Shown here piece by piece: positions 7,954-17,448 of a DNA stretch of 64,000 bases (positions within the stretch are counted from its first letter, which is position 1; each line of letters opens with the position of its first letter). The translations under genes were made by a program, and so were the position numbers. The notes under the pieces are model-generated. The model searched no databases. It had not been told where the DNA came from and saw only the letters and a list, made by a program, of their open reading frames with translations. The DNA comes from Kutzneria sp. 744 (lineage in GTDB: Bacteria > Actinomycetota > Actinomycetes > Mycobacteriales > Pseudonocardiaceae). The stretch lies in contig NZ_KK037166.1 of the NCBI RefSeq assembly GCF_000568255.1, forward strand, positions 9,875,002 through 9,939,001, in the 5' to 3' direction.

Positions 7954-10900
7954 CGGAAGTCGTAGTCCCATACCAGCTCCCAGCCGTGCATGGACGAACC
8001 CAGGTCGGTGGTGAACAGCGTGCTACCGTCGTCGCTGAGCATCATGCGATGGAGACCGGCGGCGTGGCCCTCCATCTCCCGCAGGCACTGCCCGGTCCGC
8101 ACGTCCCACACCCGGACGACGCGGTCGAGATCGCCGGCGACCAGGAACGTGCCGTCCCGGCTGAGCTCGAACACGCTGGGCCAGGTCGGCGCCGGCAGCG
8201 ATCGGACCAGCTTGCCGGTGTCGGTCCGCCACACCCGCAACGACTTCCCGTCCGGCGTCACCGCCAGTTGCCCGTCGCCGCTCAGGGCCAGCCGCCGTCG
8301 GCCGGTCATCGTGCCCTCGCACGGCACCGAGTACCGGAACTGCCCGGTCGCCGTGACCCACACGCCGGTCGACAGCGCGTAGCTGACGAACAGCAGCTCG
8401 CCGTCCGGACTGAAGCGCAGTTCCTCGTGGGCGGAACGGTTCTTCAGTGTCCACTTCGGAGTGTTCGAGTTCCCGTACACGTGGATCTCGTGCTCGTCGC
8501 CGACGGGCCCCAGCGCCGCCGCGTACTGGCCGGCCGGGCTCAGCGCCACGGTGCGGATCGTGCCGCTGAACGACTTCAGCTCGGCCGTGACGTTGCCGCT
8601 GGGCAGGTTCCGCACCCGCAGCGTGCCGGTCTCGTCGCCGATGACGACCGCGTTGCCGGCCGCGTTGACGTCGAACGCGGTGAGCTTGCCGGTGTCCTTG
8701 GTGAAGATGCGCTTGACGCCGTCGTCCAGGCGCAGCTGGCGGATGGTCCCGGAGGTGGTCAGCACCAGCGCCAGCAGGCCGTCCACGGCGAAGCGGACGT
8801 CCACGGCCATGCCGCCCTCGCCGCGGTCGAACGTCAGTATCCTTTCGGAGGCCTGGAAATCCCACAGGTCGACCTCACCGGTCCAGCGAGTGGTCACCAT
8901 GTACCTGCCGTCCTGGCGCAGCGCCACTGCCGGCGGTTGCGTGGACTCGCCGTCCGCCGCGTACTCGAACAGATGCCACGCCCCGAGCAGCGACGCCCGC
9001 TCGCCGTGCGGGGCGAGTTCGGCCCAGGCCTCGCGCACCTCGTGGGTGCGGGTGTAGCCGGGAACGTCCTGAATGGACCGCAGTGTCGCACCGGCCTCGG
9101 CGAACCGGCCCTGCTCGGTGTGGGCCTTCACCTGATCCATGCGGCCACGGAAGGTGTTCTCCGTGCTGACCAGCTCGTGGGCCTCCTGGGGCCGCGCGTA
9201 GCACCAGGGCGCCCGATAGTCGGCCGTGGGCAGGGAACGGAGCGCGATGCCGCCGAAGCTGTCGGCGAAGGCGGCCACGCGGGCGTCGGCGCTGATCGCG
9301 GCGGCGCGCACCGACACGATGGTGGGCCGGAGGTCGCGGCCGAGGTCCCGCAGGCAACTGCCGGTCGGCGCGTCCCAGACCCGGACCGGGGACTCGGCGG
9401 TCGTCAGCACGGTAGTGCCGGCGATCAGGACGCCGTACGTGTCCCGAATCGGGTTCGGCACCTCGCTGACCACGGTGCCGCGCAGGGTGTCCCAGGTCGT
9501 CAGCGGTCCCTTCCACCATGCGACGACAGCGCTGCTGCCGTCCGGGCTGATCGCCCCGGTGTCCAGGTCGTACGCGTACAACGGCTCTCCGTACAGCGTT
9601 CCCCGCTGCGGCCCGGTCAGGCCAGCGGCGCACACTCCGGTCGCCAGGTCCCAGACTCGGACGCTGCTGTCTTTCTTGCCGAACGACGCCGTCACGACAC
9701 GGCGGCCGTCGGGGCTCAACGCCAGCGAGTCGATCGGCCCCCGGTGCGCGATGACGGCAGCGACCCGGCTTTCGTCCTCCACCGACCAGACCGACACCGT
9801 GCCGGAAACCTGGCCCGTGGCGTAGAAACTGCCGTCCGCGCTGACCGCGACCGCGCACACGCCGCCGCCCTCGCGCAGCCCGCGCCGCCGGCGGCCGCGC
9901 GCGAGATCCCACAGCTCGACCGCGCCGCCTTTGCGGACCACCGCGCCGACCTTGGCGCCGGCGCTCAGCGCGACTGCCTCGATCGGATCCCCACGCCGGC
10001 TCAGGATCCGCTCCGCGCGCCGGCTGCCGCCCTTGGCCGGCGTCCACAACACCAGCCGGCCCTTCTCGTCCCCGAGACAGCACCTCCGTGCCGTGCGGGG
10101 TAAGCGCGATCGCCTGGACTTGCTTGTGATCGAGGTCGACGCTGATGGCCGGCGGCCGGTTGTCCAACGCCGCCAACGCCGTCTGAGCGTCCACTGAGGA
10201 CGGATCGGCGGCGAGGGCCTGGCCCAGCAGCTCGCGGGCCTGCTCGTCGTCATGCCGCTCAACCTGGACGGCCCCCAGCAGCAACGCGCCGAGGCTGCCG
10301 GACGGCTCGGCGGCGCGGGCGGCCACCAGGTCGGACACGACCTCCTCGCCCGTGCGCCGGCCGGCCCGCCACTGGTGCAGGCCCTGGTTGTAGACGGCCG
10401 GCAGGTGGTACGGATCCGCGCCGACCGCTTGCCGCCACAGGTCTTCCGCTTCCTCGGCTCGGCCGAGGTCCAGCAGCGACAGGGCCTGGTTGGAAGGCCG
10501 TCGGCCAGCAGGCGAGCGGCCTTGGGCTTCGAGCGTGGGTACTCCCCGTAGACGTCGATCAGCCGCGAGGCGACGTCGAGGGCCGCGGGCCGCGACTCCG
10601 GGCCGTCGGCGAAGCAGGACCGCAGCAGCGCCACGACCTGCTCGGGGATGGCCAGGCCGTCGTCCAACAGTGTCGTCAGCGCCGCGCCGGCCGCCTGACC
10701 GTAGTTGGTCGGGCGGTGGCCGGCGAACATCTCCAGCACGGTGATCGCCCACGACCACACGTCCGACGCCGCCGTGATGCGCATATCGCCCCCGGCCATG
10801 GCCTCGGCCTGCTCGGGGGAGCAGTACGCCCGGGTCATGCCGGCGAAGCTGACCCCGGCCGGCGCGTCCTCGCCGGCCGGCAACGCCTTGGCCAGCCCGA

Positions 10901-11363
10901 AATCGGTGACCTTGGCCGTGCCGTCCGCAGCCAGCATCACGTTGGCCGGCTTGACGTCCTGGTGCACCAGACCGGCCTCATGCGCGTGGGCGAGGCCCCA
11001 GGCGGTCTGGATCGCGATATCGAGGATCTTCGCCGTGGTGTCGAGGCCGCCGTCGGCCACCGCCTCAGCGAGGCTGCCGCCGTCCACCCACTCCGCGAAC
11101 ACCCTTGGCATGCCGTCGATCGTGCGGACGTAGACACAGTTCACGGTGTGCGGATGCAGGCCGAGGTTGACCCACGTGCCGGCCTCACGCTCGAAGTGCC
11201 GGCGGTCCTCCTCGGTGGTGACCCATTCCGGGCGGGGCGTCTTCACCGCCAGGTCCACCTGCCAGCCGACGTGGTGCACCCGGTGCACCACGCCCATGCC
11301 GCCACTGCGCACGTCCTTGACGGCGTACAGGCCGAGGACGGTCTCTCCCGGCTGCCAGGCCAT
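7950..11363 (-). CDS. Ser/Thr protein kinase with TPR and WD40 repeats, interrupted by two compensating frameshifts
   Basis: The N-terminal kinase domain (about 1-270) shows SGGMGVVHRV, VDLAVKTP, HQDVKPANVM and DFGLAKA. HQD replaces HRD, so it is a non-RD kinase. Beyond about residue 430 come many WD40 repeats (for example LALSPDGRRVVTASFG and VRVWDVRTGQC), forming one or two beta-propellers. The roughly 140 residues between (bases about 10075-10495) are nonsense in the open frame. The alternate frame there reads SNQALSLLDLGRAEEAEDLW and VYNQGLHQWRAG, a TPR-type segment. One base appears missing near 10493-10498 and one extra near 10071-10077. It is the middle gene of a coupled operon and overlaps both neighbours. 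Confidence 0.85.
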   Translation of the reverse strand: MAWQPGETVLGLYAVKDVRSGGMGVVHRVHHVGWQVDLAVKTPRPEWVTTEEDRRHFEREAGTWVNLGLHPHTVNCVYVRTIDGMPRVFAEWVDGGSLAEAVADGGLDTTAKILDIAIQTAWGLAHAHEAGLVHQDVKPANVMLAADGTAKVTDFGLAKALPAGEDAPAGVSFAGMTRAYCSPEQAEAMAGGDMRITAASDVWSWAITVLEMFAGHRPTNYGQAAGAALTTLLDDGLAIPEQVVALLRSCFADGPESRPAALDVASRLIDVYGEYPRSKPKAARLLADGLPTRPCRCWTSAEPRKRKTCGGKRSARIRTTCRPSTTRACTSGGPAGARARRSCPTWWPPAPPSRPAASARCCWGPSRLSGMTTSRPASCWARPSPPIRPQWTLRRRWRRWTTGRRPSASTSITSKSRRSRLPRTARRCCLGDEKGRLVLWTPAKGGSRRAERILSRRGDPIEAVALSAGAKVGAVVRKGGAVELWDLARGRRRRGLREGGGVCAVAVSADGSFYATGQVSGTVSVWSVEDESRVAAVIAHRGPIDSLALSPDGRRVVTASFGKKDSSVRVWDLATGVCAAGLTGPQRGTLYGEPLYAYDLDTGAISPDGSSAVVAWWKGPLTTWDTLRGTVVSEVPNPIRDTYGVLIAGTTVLTTAESPVRVWDAPTGSCLRDLGRDLRPTIVSVRAAAISADARVAAFADSFGGIALRSLPTADYRAPWCYARPQEAHELVSTENTFRGRMDQVKAHTEQGRFAEAGATLRSIQDVPGYTRTHEVREAWAELAPHGERASLLGAWHLFEYAADGESTQPPAVALRQDGRYMVTTRWTGEVDLWDFQASERILTFDRGEGGMAVDVRFAVDGLLALVLTTSGTIRQLRLDDGVKRIFTKDTGKLTAFDVNAAGNAVVIGDETGTLRVRNLPSGNVTAELKSFSGTIRTVALSPAGQYAAALGPVGDEHEIHVYGNSNTPKWTLKNRSAHEELRFSPDGELLFVSYALSTGVWVTATGQFRYSVPCEGTMTGRRRLALSGDGQLAVTPDGKSLRVWRTDTGKLVRSLPAPTWPSVFELSRDGTFLVAGDLDRVVRVWDVRTGQCLREMEGHAAGLHRMMLSDDGSTLFTTDLGSSMHGWELVWDYDFR

Positions 11364-11980
11364 CACTCGGCCAGGGCGACGAACAGCGGGCTCCCCACCA
11401 CCACGTTCACGGCCCGGCCGCGATCCATCTCCGGGTAGGGACTCGGCCCGTGCCGCAGGCGCTTGGCGATGAACTCCAGCTCCTGCTCGTCGCCGCGCAG
11501 CTGCCGATTCGCCATGTACGCGAGCTCGAGAGCGCTTTCCGACGCCTCGTCGTCGAGCATGGCCCGCATGGCCGGCATCAGCCCGGGCAGCATCGACGGC
11601 GCGAACGTCCGATCCTTCTCCGGCGCTCCTCCGATGATGTGATGGCTGGAGCCGCCCAGCCCCACCACGGTGTCCTCGGTGGCGCCGGCGAAATAGGTCA
11701 CGCCGCCCGCCGCCTCCCGCCAGCGCATCGCCAGCCGGCCCCGGAAGTACTGGCCCGGCTCGTCGATCGTGCCGACGTCGCAGAAGTCGTCGATGTGCCG
11801 CACCACCCGCTCCAGCCGGGCGATCCGGTCGGCGTCGGACTCGACCTTGCGCTTGCCGGTGACCACCTTGAGATTGATCCCGAGCTCCGTGCTGCGCTTG
11901 CCGGCGAACGCCGGATCGACCTGCGGCAGCAGCATGTCGACCTTGGAATCGCTGATGTAGACGTAGTACCGCAGCGACAC
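11363..11980 (-). CDS. DUF7019-like protein, first gene of kinase operon
   Basis: This 205-residue cytoplasmic protein begins MSLRYYVYISDSKVDMLLPQ, which I associate with the actinobacterial DUF7019 family; I cannot confirm that by search. It has no signal peptide or membrane segment. The centre (VTYFAGATEDTVVGLGGSSHHIIGG in part) looks like a small mixed alpha/beta domain. Its stop overlaps the start of the kinase-WD40 gene (TGATG), so the two are probably made together. A sensor or substrate role for the kinase pair is inference only. Confidence 0.65.
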   Translation of the reverse strand: MSLRYYVYISDSKVDMLLPQVDPAFAGKRSTELGINLKVVTGKRKVESDADRIARLERVVRHIDDFCDVGTIDEPGQYFRGRLAMRWREAAGGVTYFAGATEDTVVGLGGSSHHIIGGAPEKDRTFAPSMLPGLMPAMRAMLDDEASESALELAYMANRQLRGDEQELEFIAKRLRHGPSPYPEMDRGRAVNVVVGSPLFVALAE

Positions 11981-12061
11981 GGGGCCCCCTTCTGCCGGCC
12001 TTGCTACTCCAGTCGGCTCAGGCTACAAGGCGTGGCGGGTCGATCACGGCGGTTTCCGGCG

Positions 12062-15000
12062 ATGGGTATGCTCCCGTTCGTGGGGACAGCGCCCTCGGTG
12101 AAGGTAGAACTGCTCGGCGCGGTCCGCGCCTGGTCCGACGACGGCGAGATCCCGTTGGGGCCGCCGCGTCAGCGGGCCGTCTTCGCCATGCTGGCGGCGA
12201 GCGTGGGCAAGGTGGTGTCCCGCAGCGAGCTCATCGACGGCATCTGGGGCGAGGATCCGCCGGCCAGCGCCGAAGGCAGCCTCTACACGTACATTTCGGA
12301 CCTGCGCCGCGCGCTGGAGCCCGGGCGGGCCAACCGAACCCCCAGCCAGCTGCTCGCCTCCTCGGGCGCCGGCTACCTGCTGCGGGTCGACGTCGACCTG
12401 ACCGGTTTTGAGGAACTTCGCCAGCACGCCGCCACTTTGCTGGCGTCCGGATCACACGGCCCGGCGCTGCGCGCGCTCGACGCGGCGCTGGCGCTGTGGC
12501 ACGGCGAGGCCTTCGGCGGCATTCCCGGCCCGTACGCGGAACGGCGGCGGGCCAGCCTCGAGGAGCTGCGGCTGGCCACCCAGGAGCAGCGGGCGGAGGC
12601 CATGCTGGGCCTGGGGGCGGCCGCCGACGTGGTCGGCCAGCTGACCGAACTGGTCCGGACCTATCCGCTGCGCGAGAGCCTGCGGGCCCTGCTGATGACC
12701 GCCCTGCACCGCACCGGCCGTCGCGACGAGGCCCTGGCCGTCTATCAGGACGCGGCCACGCTGCTGATGGACGAGCTGGGCATCGAGCCGAGCCCACCGC
12801 TGACCAAGTTGTTTCACCAGTTACAGGCCGGCGAGGTCAAGCCCGTGATCTCGGCCCGGGCCAGCCATCACGCCCGCGTGCCGGACGGCTTCGTCAGCCG
12901 GGCCCGGGAAGTGGCCCGCATGCAGGCCATGGTGGCCGAGGTGGTGGCCGGGCGCGGCGGCGTGATCTGGCTGGAGGGCGAGCCCGGCATCGGCAAGTCC
13001 TCGCTGCTCGCGGCCGGTCTGGCCGGGGCCGAGCAGGCCGGCTGCCAGCTCGGCTGGGCCGTGGCCGACGAACTCGGACAGCGCTTTCCGCTGCGGGCCA
13101 TTCTGGACTGCCTCGACGTGGACCGCCGGTCGGCCGACGTGCGCCGGGCCGAGCTGGCCGACAGCCTGCACAGCCCGGCCAACGGCCTGTTGCCCGGCTC
13201 CGACCCGGTGACCGCCGCGGTCGACCGGCTGCTGGCGTTCGCCGAGACGCTCTGCGAGCAGGCGCCGCTGGTGCTGGTGCTGGACGACATGCAGTGGGCC
13301 GACGAGACCAGCCTGCTGGTGTGGCACCGGCTTTCCCGCGCCACGACGCGACTTCCGCTGCTGCTGGTGGCCAGCGCGCGGACGCTGCCGCGCCGGCCGC
13401 AGGTCACCCAGGTCCGGCTGGCGGCCGAGGGCGGCTTCGTCGTCGACCTGGAACCGTTGAGCGCCAACGACGTCGTGGACATCGTGCGGCAGTCGGTCGG
13501 CGCGCCGCCCGGGCCGGAACTGAGCACCCTGACCGCCCGTGCCGGCGGCAATCCGCTGTACGTGCGGGAGCTTCTGGACGCGCTGTCCCGTGAGGACGCG
13601 ATCACCGTGGCCGGCGGCAATGCCGAGATCGAGCACGGAATCGCCGACACCGCACCGGGTTCTCTCGTGGCGGCGCTGACCCGGCGGCTGAGCTTCCTGT
13701 CCGGCAACGTCCGCGCGGTGCTCCAGTGGGCCTCGCTGCTGGGCGGCGAGTTCGCGATGAGCGACCTGTCGGTGGTCAGCGACCGGCCGGTGCCGGAGCT
13801 GTTGGGGCTGCTGGAAGAGGCGATCGCCAGCAACGTGGTGGTGGCCAGCGGGGAGTACCTCGCGTTCCGGCACGGCCTGATCCGCCAGGCGCTGTACGAG
13901 GGCACCCCGAGCGCCGTCCGGCTGGCCCTGCACAACCACGCCGCGCAGGCGCTGGCCAAGGCCGGCGCGCCGCTGGCCCAGGTCGCCGAGCAACTGCTGG
14001 CCGTGGCCGGTGTGGTCGAGCCGTGGGTCGTGAACTGGTTGCGGGACAACGCTTCCCGGCTGGGCCAGCTGGCGCCGCAGATCACCATGGACCTGATCGG
14101 CCGGGCCCTGGCGATGTCGACGCTGACGCCGGCCGCGCGCGAGGCGCTGACCGCGGAGCTGGCGCGGCTGTCGTTCGCGCTCGGCGGCGTGCCGGAGTCC
14201 GAGGTGCGGTACGTGATCGGCCGGACCAGGGACTTCGACCGGCTGTCGGAGATGCGGTCCATCCTGGCGCACATCCTGTGCCGGCGCGGGCAGGGCGCGG
14301 CCGCGGTGGAGATGCTGCGCGAATCCCTTGACGGGCCGGCAGTGCCGGAGATCTGGAAGGCCCGGCACGAGGTGCTGACGGCCATCGGCGAGCGGACCGG
14401 CAACCAGGACCTGACGGCGTGCGAGGTCAGCGCGCGACGAGGCGTGAAGCGCGGGCAGGAGTGCGGCGATGCCTTCGCCGCCGCGCACGGCCTCCAGGAG
14501 CTGTGGGTGGTGCACTCGGTGCGCCGCGAGCACGCGGCGGCCATCGAGGTCGTGGACGAGGCCATCGCCGCCATCGCCGATCTGCCGGAACTGGTCGGCA
14601 TGCGGCTGAACCTGTTGGACAACCGGCTGTTCAGCCTGCAGAACCTGGACCGGCTCGGCGACGTCGACGAGACCCTGCGGTTCGCCCGGGAACTCGGCCG
14701 GCAGCACGCCGTGCCGACGGAGCTGCACCTGCCCGCCGCCGTGCACCACTACTGGACGGGCCGCTGGGACGAGGCCCTGGTCGAGCTGGACGCCGTGGTG
14801 CAGGACAGCCCGGAGATGACCTTCTACGGCCTGCGCGAGAGCACCGTGACGCTGCTCCTGCTGCACGGCATCGCGGCGCTGGTTGCCTTGCGGCGAGGTA
14901 ACGACGACGCCGCGGACGCCCACCTGCTGACCGCCGCCGAGCTGCCGGTGGCCAGTCCCGCCGAGCGGGAGAACTGCGACTTCCTTGTTGCCGCGCAAGC

Positions 15001-15472
15001 GGTTGCGGCCGAGCGGGACGGGCGCGTCGACGAGGCCGTGTCGCTGCTCAAGCCCAATCTGCGGGCCGACTACTCGCAGATGACGTTGCGGCACCAGTGG
15101 TTGCCGGACCTGGCCCGGCTGGCGTTGCAGCAGGGGGATGTGGCGGTGGCCCGCGAGGCCGCGGAGCAGTGCCAGGACGAGGCCGCCCGCGAGCAGCAGC
15201 CGGCCCGGGCCTACTCGGCGGCGCTGCGGTGCCGGGCCCTGGTCACCGGGGATCCCGAGCCGGCGATGGAGGCCGTCGAGCATTACCGGCGGATCGGGCG
15301 CGCGGTGGAACTCGGGGCGGCGCTGGAGGATCTGGCCGTGCTGCACGCGGCCCGCGGCCATTCGGACGCCGCCGCAACCGCTTTGGCCGAAGCCATTGCC
15401 GTGTACGGGGAATTCGACGCGCGCTGGGACATCCAGCGGGCTCGGGCCCGGTCAGCGGCGGCGCAGCCGTAG
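12062..15472 (+). CDS. Large SARP/BTAD-type regulator with AAA ATPase and TPR-like region
   Basis: This 1136-residue protein starts with an OmpR-like winged helix (residues about 10-105), followed by a BTAD domain (about 110-260) ending at the typical MDELGIEPSPPL. A STAND-type ATPase follows, with Walker A GEPGIGKSS near 305 and Walker B LVLVLDDMQWADE near 404. The remainder is helical, TPR-like repeats. There is no C-terminal LuxR helix-turn-helix, so DNA binding relies on the N-terminal domain. Relatives activate secondary-metabolite or stress genes. The start could be 12062, 12068 or GTG 12098; none has a strong ribosome site. It is convergent with an HxlR gene (21-bp overlap). Confidence 0.9.
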   Translation: MGMLPFVGTAPSVKVELLGAVRAWSDDGEIPLGPPRQRAVFAMLAASVGKVVSRSELIDGIWGEDPPASAEGSLYTYISDLRRALEPGRANRTPSQLLASSGAGYLLRVDVDLTGFEELRQHAATLLASGSHGPALRALDAALALWHGEAFGGIPGPYAERRRASLEELRLATQEQRAEAMLGLGAAADVVGQLTELVRTYPLRESLRALLMTALHRTGRRDEALAVYQDAATLLMDELGIEPSPPLTKLFHQLQAGEVKPVISARASHHARVPDGFVSRAREVARMQAMVAEVVAGRGGVIWLEGEPGIGKSSLLAAGLAGAEQAGCQLGWAVADELGQRFPLRAILDCLDVDRRSADVRRAELADSLHSPANGLLPGSDPVTAAVDRLLAFAETLCEQAPLVLVLDDMQWADETSLLVWHRLSRATTRLPLLLVASARTLPRRPQVTQVRLAAEGGFVVDLEPLSANDVVDIVRQSVGAPPGPELSTLTARAGGNPLYVRELLDALSREDAITVAGGNAEIEHGIADTAPGSLVAALTRRLSFLSGNVRAVLQWASLLGGEFAMSDLSVVSDRPVPELLGLLEEAIASNVVVASGEYLAFRHGLIRQALYEGTPSAVRLALHNHAAQALAKAGAPLAQVAEQLLAVAGVVEPWVVNWLRDNASRLGQLAPQITMDLIGRALAMSTLTPAAREALTAELARLSFALGGVPESEVRYVIGRTRDFDRLSEMRSILAHILCRRGQGAAAVEMLRESLDGPAVPEIWKARHEVLTAIGERTGNQDLTACEVSARRGVKRGQECGDAFAAAHGLQELWVVHSVRREHAAAIEVVDEAIAAIADLPELVGMRLNLLDNRLFSLQNLDRLGDVDETLRFARELGRQHAVPTELHLPAAVHHYWTGRWDEALVELDAVVQDSPEMTFYGLRESTVTLLLLHGIAALVALRRGNDDAADAHLLTAAELPVASPAERENCDFLVAAQAVAAERDGRVDEAVSLLKPNLRADYSQMTLRHQWLPDLARLALQQGDVAVAREAAEQCQDEAAREQQPARAYSAALRCRALVTGDPEPAMEAVEHYRRIGRAVELGAALEDLAVLHAARGHSDAAATALAEAIAVYGEFDARWDIQRARARSAAAQP

Positions 15473-15913
15473 GTTGTCGACGGCGACCGCGGCGCCCTCC
15501 GGCGTGCGGACGTCGGCGTGGACCCGGTCGCCGGTGTCATCGGCGACGAACTCGATCGGGCCGCCATCCGGCTGGAGGTACTCGTCGCCCCACTGGATGA
15601 GGGCCAGCAGCGCCGGGAACAGCGCCGTGCCCTTCTCCGTCAACACGTACTCGCTGCGCGTGCGCTGCCCGGGCTCGCGGTACGGCTGCTTGTCCAAGAT
15701 GCCGGCCTCGACCAGGTCCTTCAGACGCGCGGCGGCCACCGGCTCGGTGATCCCGACCCGGCGCACGAAGTCGTCGAACCGGGTGGTGCCGTAGAAAGCC
15801 TCGCGCAGCAACAGGAACGCCGACTTGGTGCCGATCACGTCCATCGCCAGCGCCAGGGAGCACCGGTTCGGCTGCCACGAGCCCAGGTCGGCCAGCGCGC
15901 CCTCTCGTTTCAT
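15452..15913 (-). CDS. HxlR-family regulator, formerly coupled to the MFS gene
   Basis: A 153-residue HxlR protein: RCSLALAMDVIGTKSAFLLLRE is the N-terminal helix with the conserved Cys, and GITEPVAAARLKDLVEAGIL the recognition/wing region. It probably regulates the drug-efflux-type MFS transporter whose gene lay directly upstream before an insertion sequence split them. Joining the DNA on either side of the element, minus one target copy, restores an MFS ending in SKVVA whose TGA overlaps this ATG as ATGA. Expression now must come from the element or a new promoter. Confidence 0.9.
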   Translation of the reverse strand: MKREGALADLGSWQPNRCSLALAMDVIGTKSAFLLLREAFYGTTRFDDFVRRVGITEPVAAARLKDLVEAGILDKQPYREPGQRTRSEYVLTEKGTALFPALLALIQWGDEYLQPDGGPIEFVADDTGDRVHADVRTPEGAAVAVDNLRLRRR

Positions 15914-15934
15914 GCCACCACCTTAGCTTGAGAT

Positions 15935-17350
15935 TTAACCCTCAATGTCTGTTTTTTTGGGCTTGCCGGGGTCGTGTACCGGGGCTTGGCGGGAGTTTCG
16001 TGACCCTGTCGGACGTCCAGGACCGGGCCGGGAGAATTTCGGTGCGCTGGCAGGCAAAGCGGCCGTCGGGCGAACCGCGCGAAAACCTCGCCGGACCCGG
16101 GTCGGGGACAACCGGGCAGGTGTTGCCGACTTTCGCTCCCAGGGACGCCGTCGATCTTCCACGAGGTGACGGGCCAGCCGAAGCTGGGTGTAGACCGCGA
16201 TCATCAGCCAGGTCCATCGATCCGCGGCTCCGGGCGTACGGACGCGAGGCGTGGTCCAGCCCAGAGTTTGTTTGAGGAAACGGAAAGTGTGCTCCAGGTC
16301 GAAGCGCCGCAGGAACATCTGCCACAGCCGATCCACCTGCCCTGCGGTTGCCGCGGTCGTGGAGTGCCACAGCCACAACGGTTTCGGGGTGCCGGTGCCG
16401 GGTAGCCGGTCGACCTGGAGCCGGATCACCGTGCCTTCCATGATCGGCAGGTGGCCGGCGTGGTCGGCCCAGGCGCCCGTGCGGGTCAGCTTGGGGTGCA
16501 ACCGATCCCAGGAGCGAGCGTGGGCGGCGCCGTAGCGGGTGGTGTCGGTCGTCGTGGTGCGCACGGGGGCCGGCCAGGTCGCCGGATCAGCGAACACGAA
16601 CCGGGCTCCGTGCCGGGTGCTGCGGCCTCGGGCGCCGGGCTGCCGTGGCGGCGCGGGGAAGGCAAGCACCCGGTCGGACCGTAGTCGCACCAGCACCTGG
16701 ACCGGGAGGTCGGCCAGCAGGAATGCCAGGCGGGGACCGTCATAGCCGCTGTCGCCGGTGATCCAGATCTCTGGATCGCCGGCGTGCCAGTGTCCGGCGG
16801 TGACCAGCGCGTCCACCACGGCGCGGAGTTGGGTGGCGGCCAGGTCGGTGTGGTCATCGTCGGGACGCACGCGCGTCACGTCGAGCATCGCCGTCCACGA
16901 GGTGCGGCCGGGTTCCAGGGCGGCGACGAAGGAGTAGGGCCAGCCGGGGATGATCTGGGCTTGGCCGCGACCGCGTGCGTAGGTGTGGCAGAACAGCCGC
17001 TCCGGGCTGGTGTTCGCATCCGGGCGTAGCCAGTGGCTCACGTCGATGGCCAACACGATCCGGCCGTCGTCGCAGCGGGGGATCGACTGGCGGGCGACAA
17101 CGTTGCGGAATCGGGTGATGTCGATCTTGCCCTGGCGCAGGCCGTCGTACAGGGTGCCGTGGCCCCGTCGGTGTTCGGTGGCCAGTGATAACTCGACCAG
17201 CGAGGTGACCGGTCCCTCGGCGCACAGTGCCGCGTCGGCCAACTCGAACAACGCGTCCGCCCGTGCGGTCAGACACTGGTAGAACGCCTTACGGAACCCG
17301 GACAGGTCCCCCAGCACAGCGGTGGCGCTGGTGTGGTGCACACTGATCAT
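15935..17350 (-). CDS. DDE-type IS transposase
   Basis: This roughly 471-residue transposase has an RNase H-like core: IVLAIDVSHW (first Asp), WITGDSGYDG (second acidic region), and the C-terminal FDLEHTFRFLKQTLGW helix containing the expected catalytic Glu. It resembles large IS4/IS701-type transposases of actinomycetes; the exact group is uncertain. The ATG at 17350 is preferred over a TTG at 17398, which lies inside a hairpin. Its TAA lies within the left inverted repeat. The C-terminal 30 residues are basic and proline-rich. Confidence 0.9.
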   Translation of the reverse strand: MISVHHTSATAVLGDLSGFRKAFYQCLTARADALFELADAALCAEGPVTSLVELSLATEHRRGHGTLYDGLRQGKIDITRFRNVVARQSIPRCDDGRIVLAIDVSHWLRPDANTSPERLFCHTYARGRGQAQIIPGWPYSFVAALEPGRTSWTAMLDVTRVRPDDDHTDLAATQLRAVVDALVTAGHWHAGDPEIWITGDSGYDGPRLAFLLADLPVQVLVRLRSDRVLAFPAPPRQPGARGRSTRHGARFVFADPATWPAPVRTTTTDTTRYGAAHARSWDRLHPKLTRTGAWADHAGHLPIMEGTVIRLQVDRLPGTGTPKPLWLWHSTTAATAGQVDRLWQMFLRRFDLEHTFRFLKQTLGWTTPRVRTPGAADRWTWLMIAVYTQLRLARHLVEDRRRPWERKSATPARLSPTRVRRGFRAVRPTAALPASAPKFSRPGPGRPTGSRNSRQAPVHDPGKPKKTDIEG

Positions 17351-17351
17351 C

Positions 17352-17409
17352 GAAGCCCTTGGTGTGATCTTCCGACTGTCGCAGGAAGGAATGATCAACC
17401 AAGGGCTTC
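17352..17409. promoter_or_regulatory. Hairpin at the transposase start
   Basis: GAAGCCCTTGGT (17352-17363) and its exact reverse complement ACCAAGGGCTTC (17398-17409) can pair just upstream of the transposase ATG. Such hairpins in IS elements commonly limit transposase translation from read-through transcripts; that role is inferred. Confidence 0.5.
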
Positions 17410-17448
17410 ATCCATGATCAACCGGGTGCCGTCGTGGGCACGCCAACC

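Noticed and set aside
8023-10758. Programmed frameshifting in the kinase-WD40 gene
   Set aside because: Two distant compensating indels with no slippery heptamer or obvious stimulatory structure are better explained by errors or mutation.
12821-15361. 846-residue minus-strand frame over the BTAD regulator
   Set aside because: Shadow frame with no recognisable domains; the plus frame has BTAD and Walker motifs.
15921-15948. TTGAG-N8-CTCAA inverted repeat as an HxlR operator
   Set aside because: The left arm belongs to the insertion-sequence end and the right arm to the transposase 3' end, so the symmetry is incidental.
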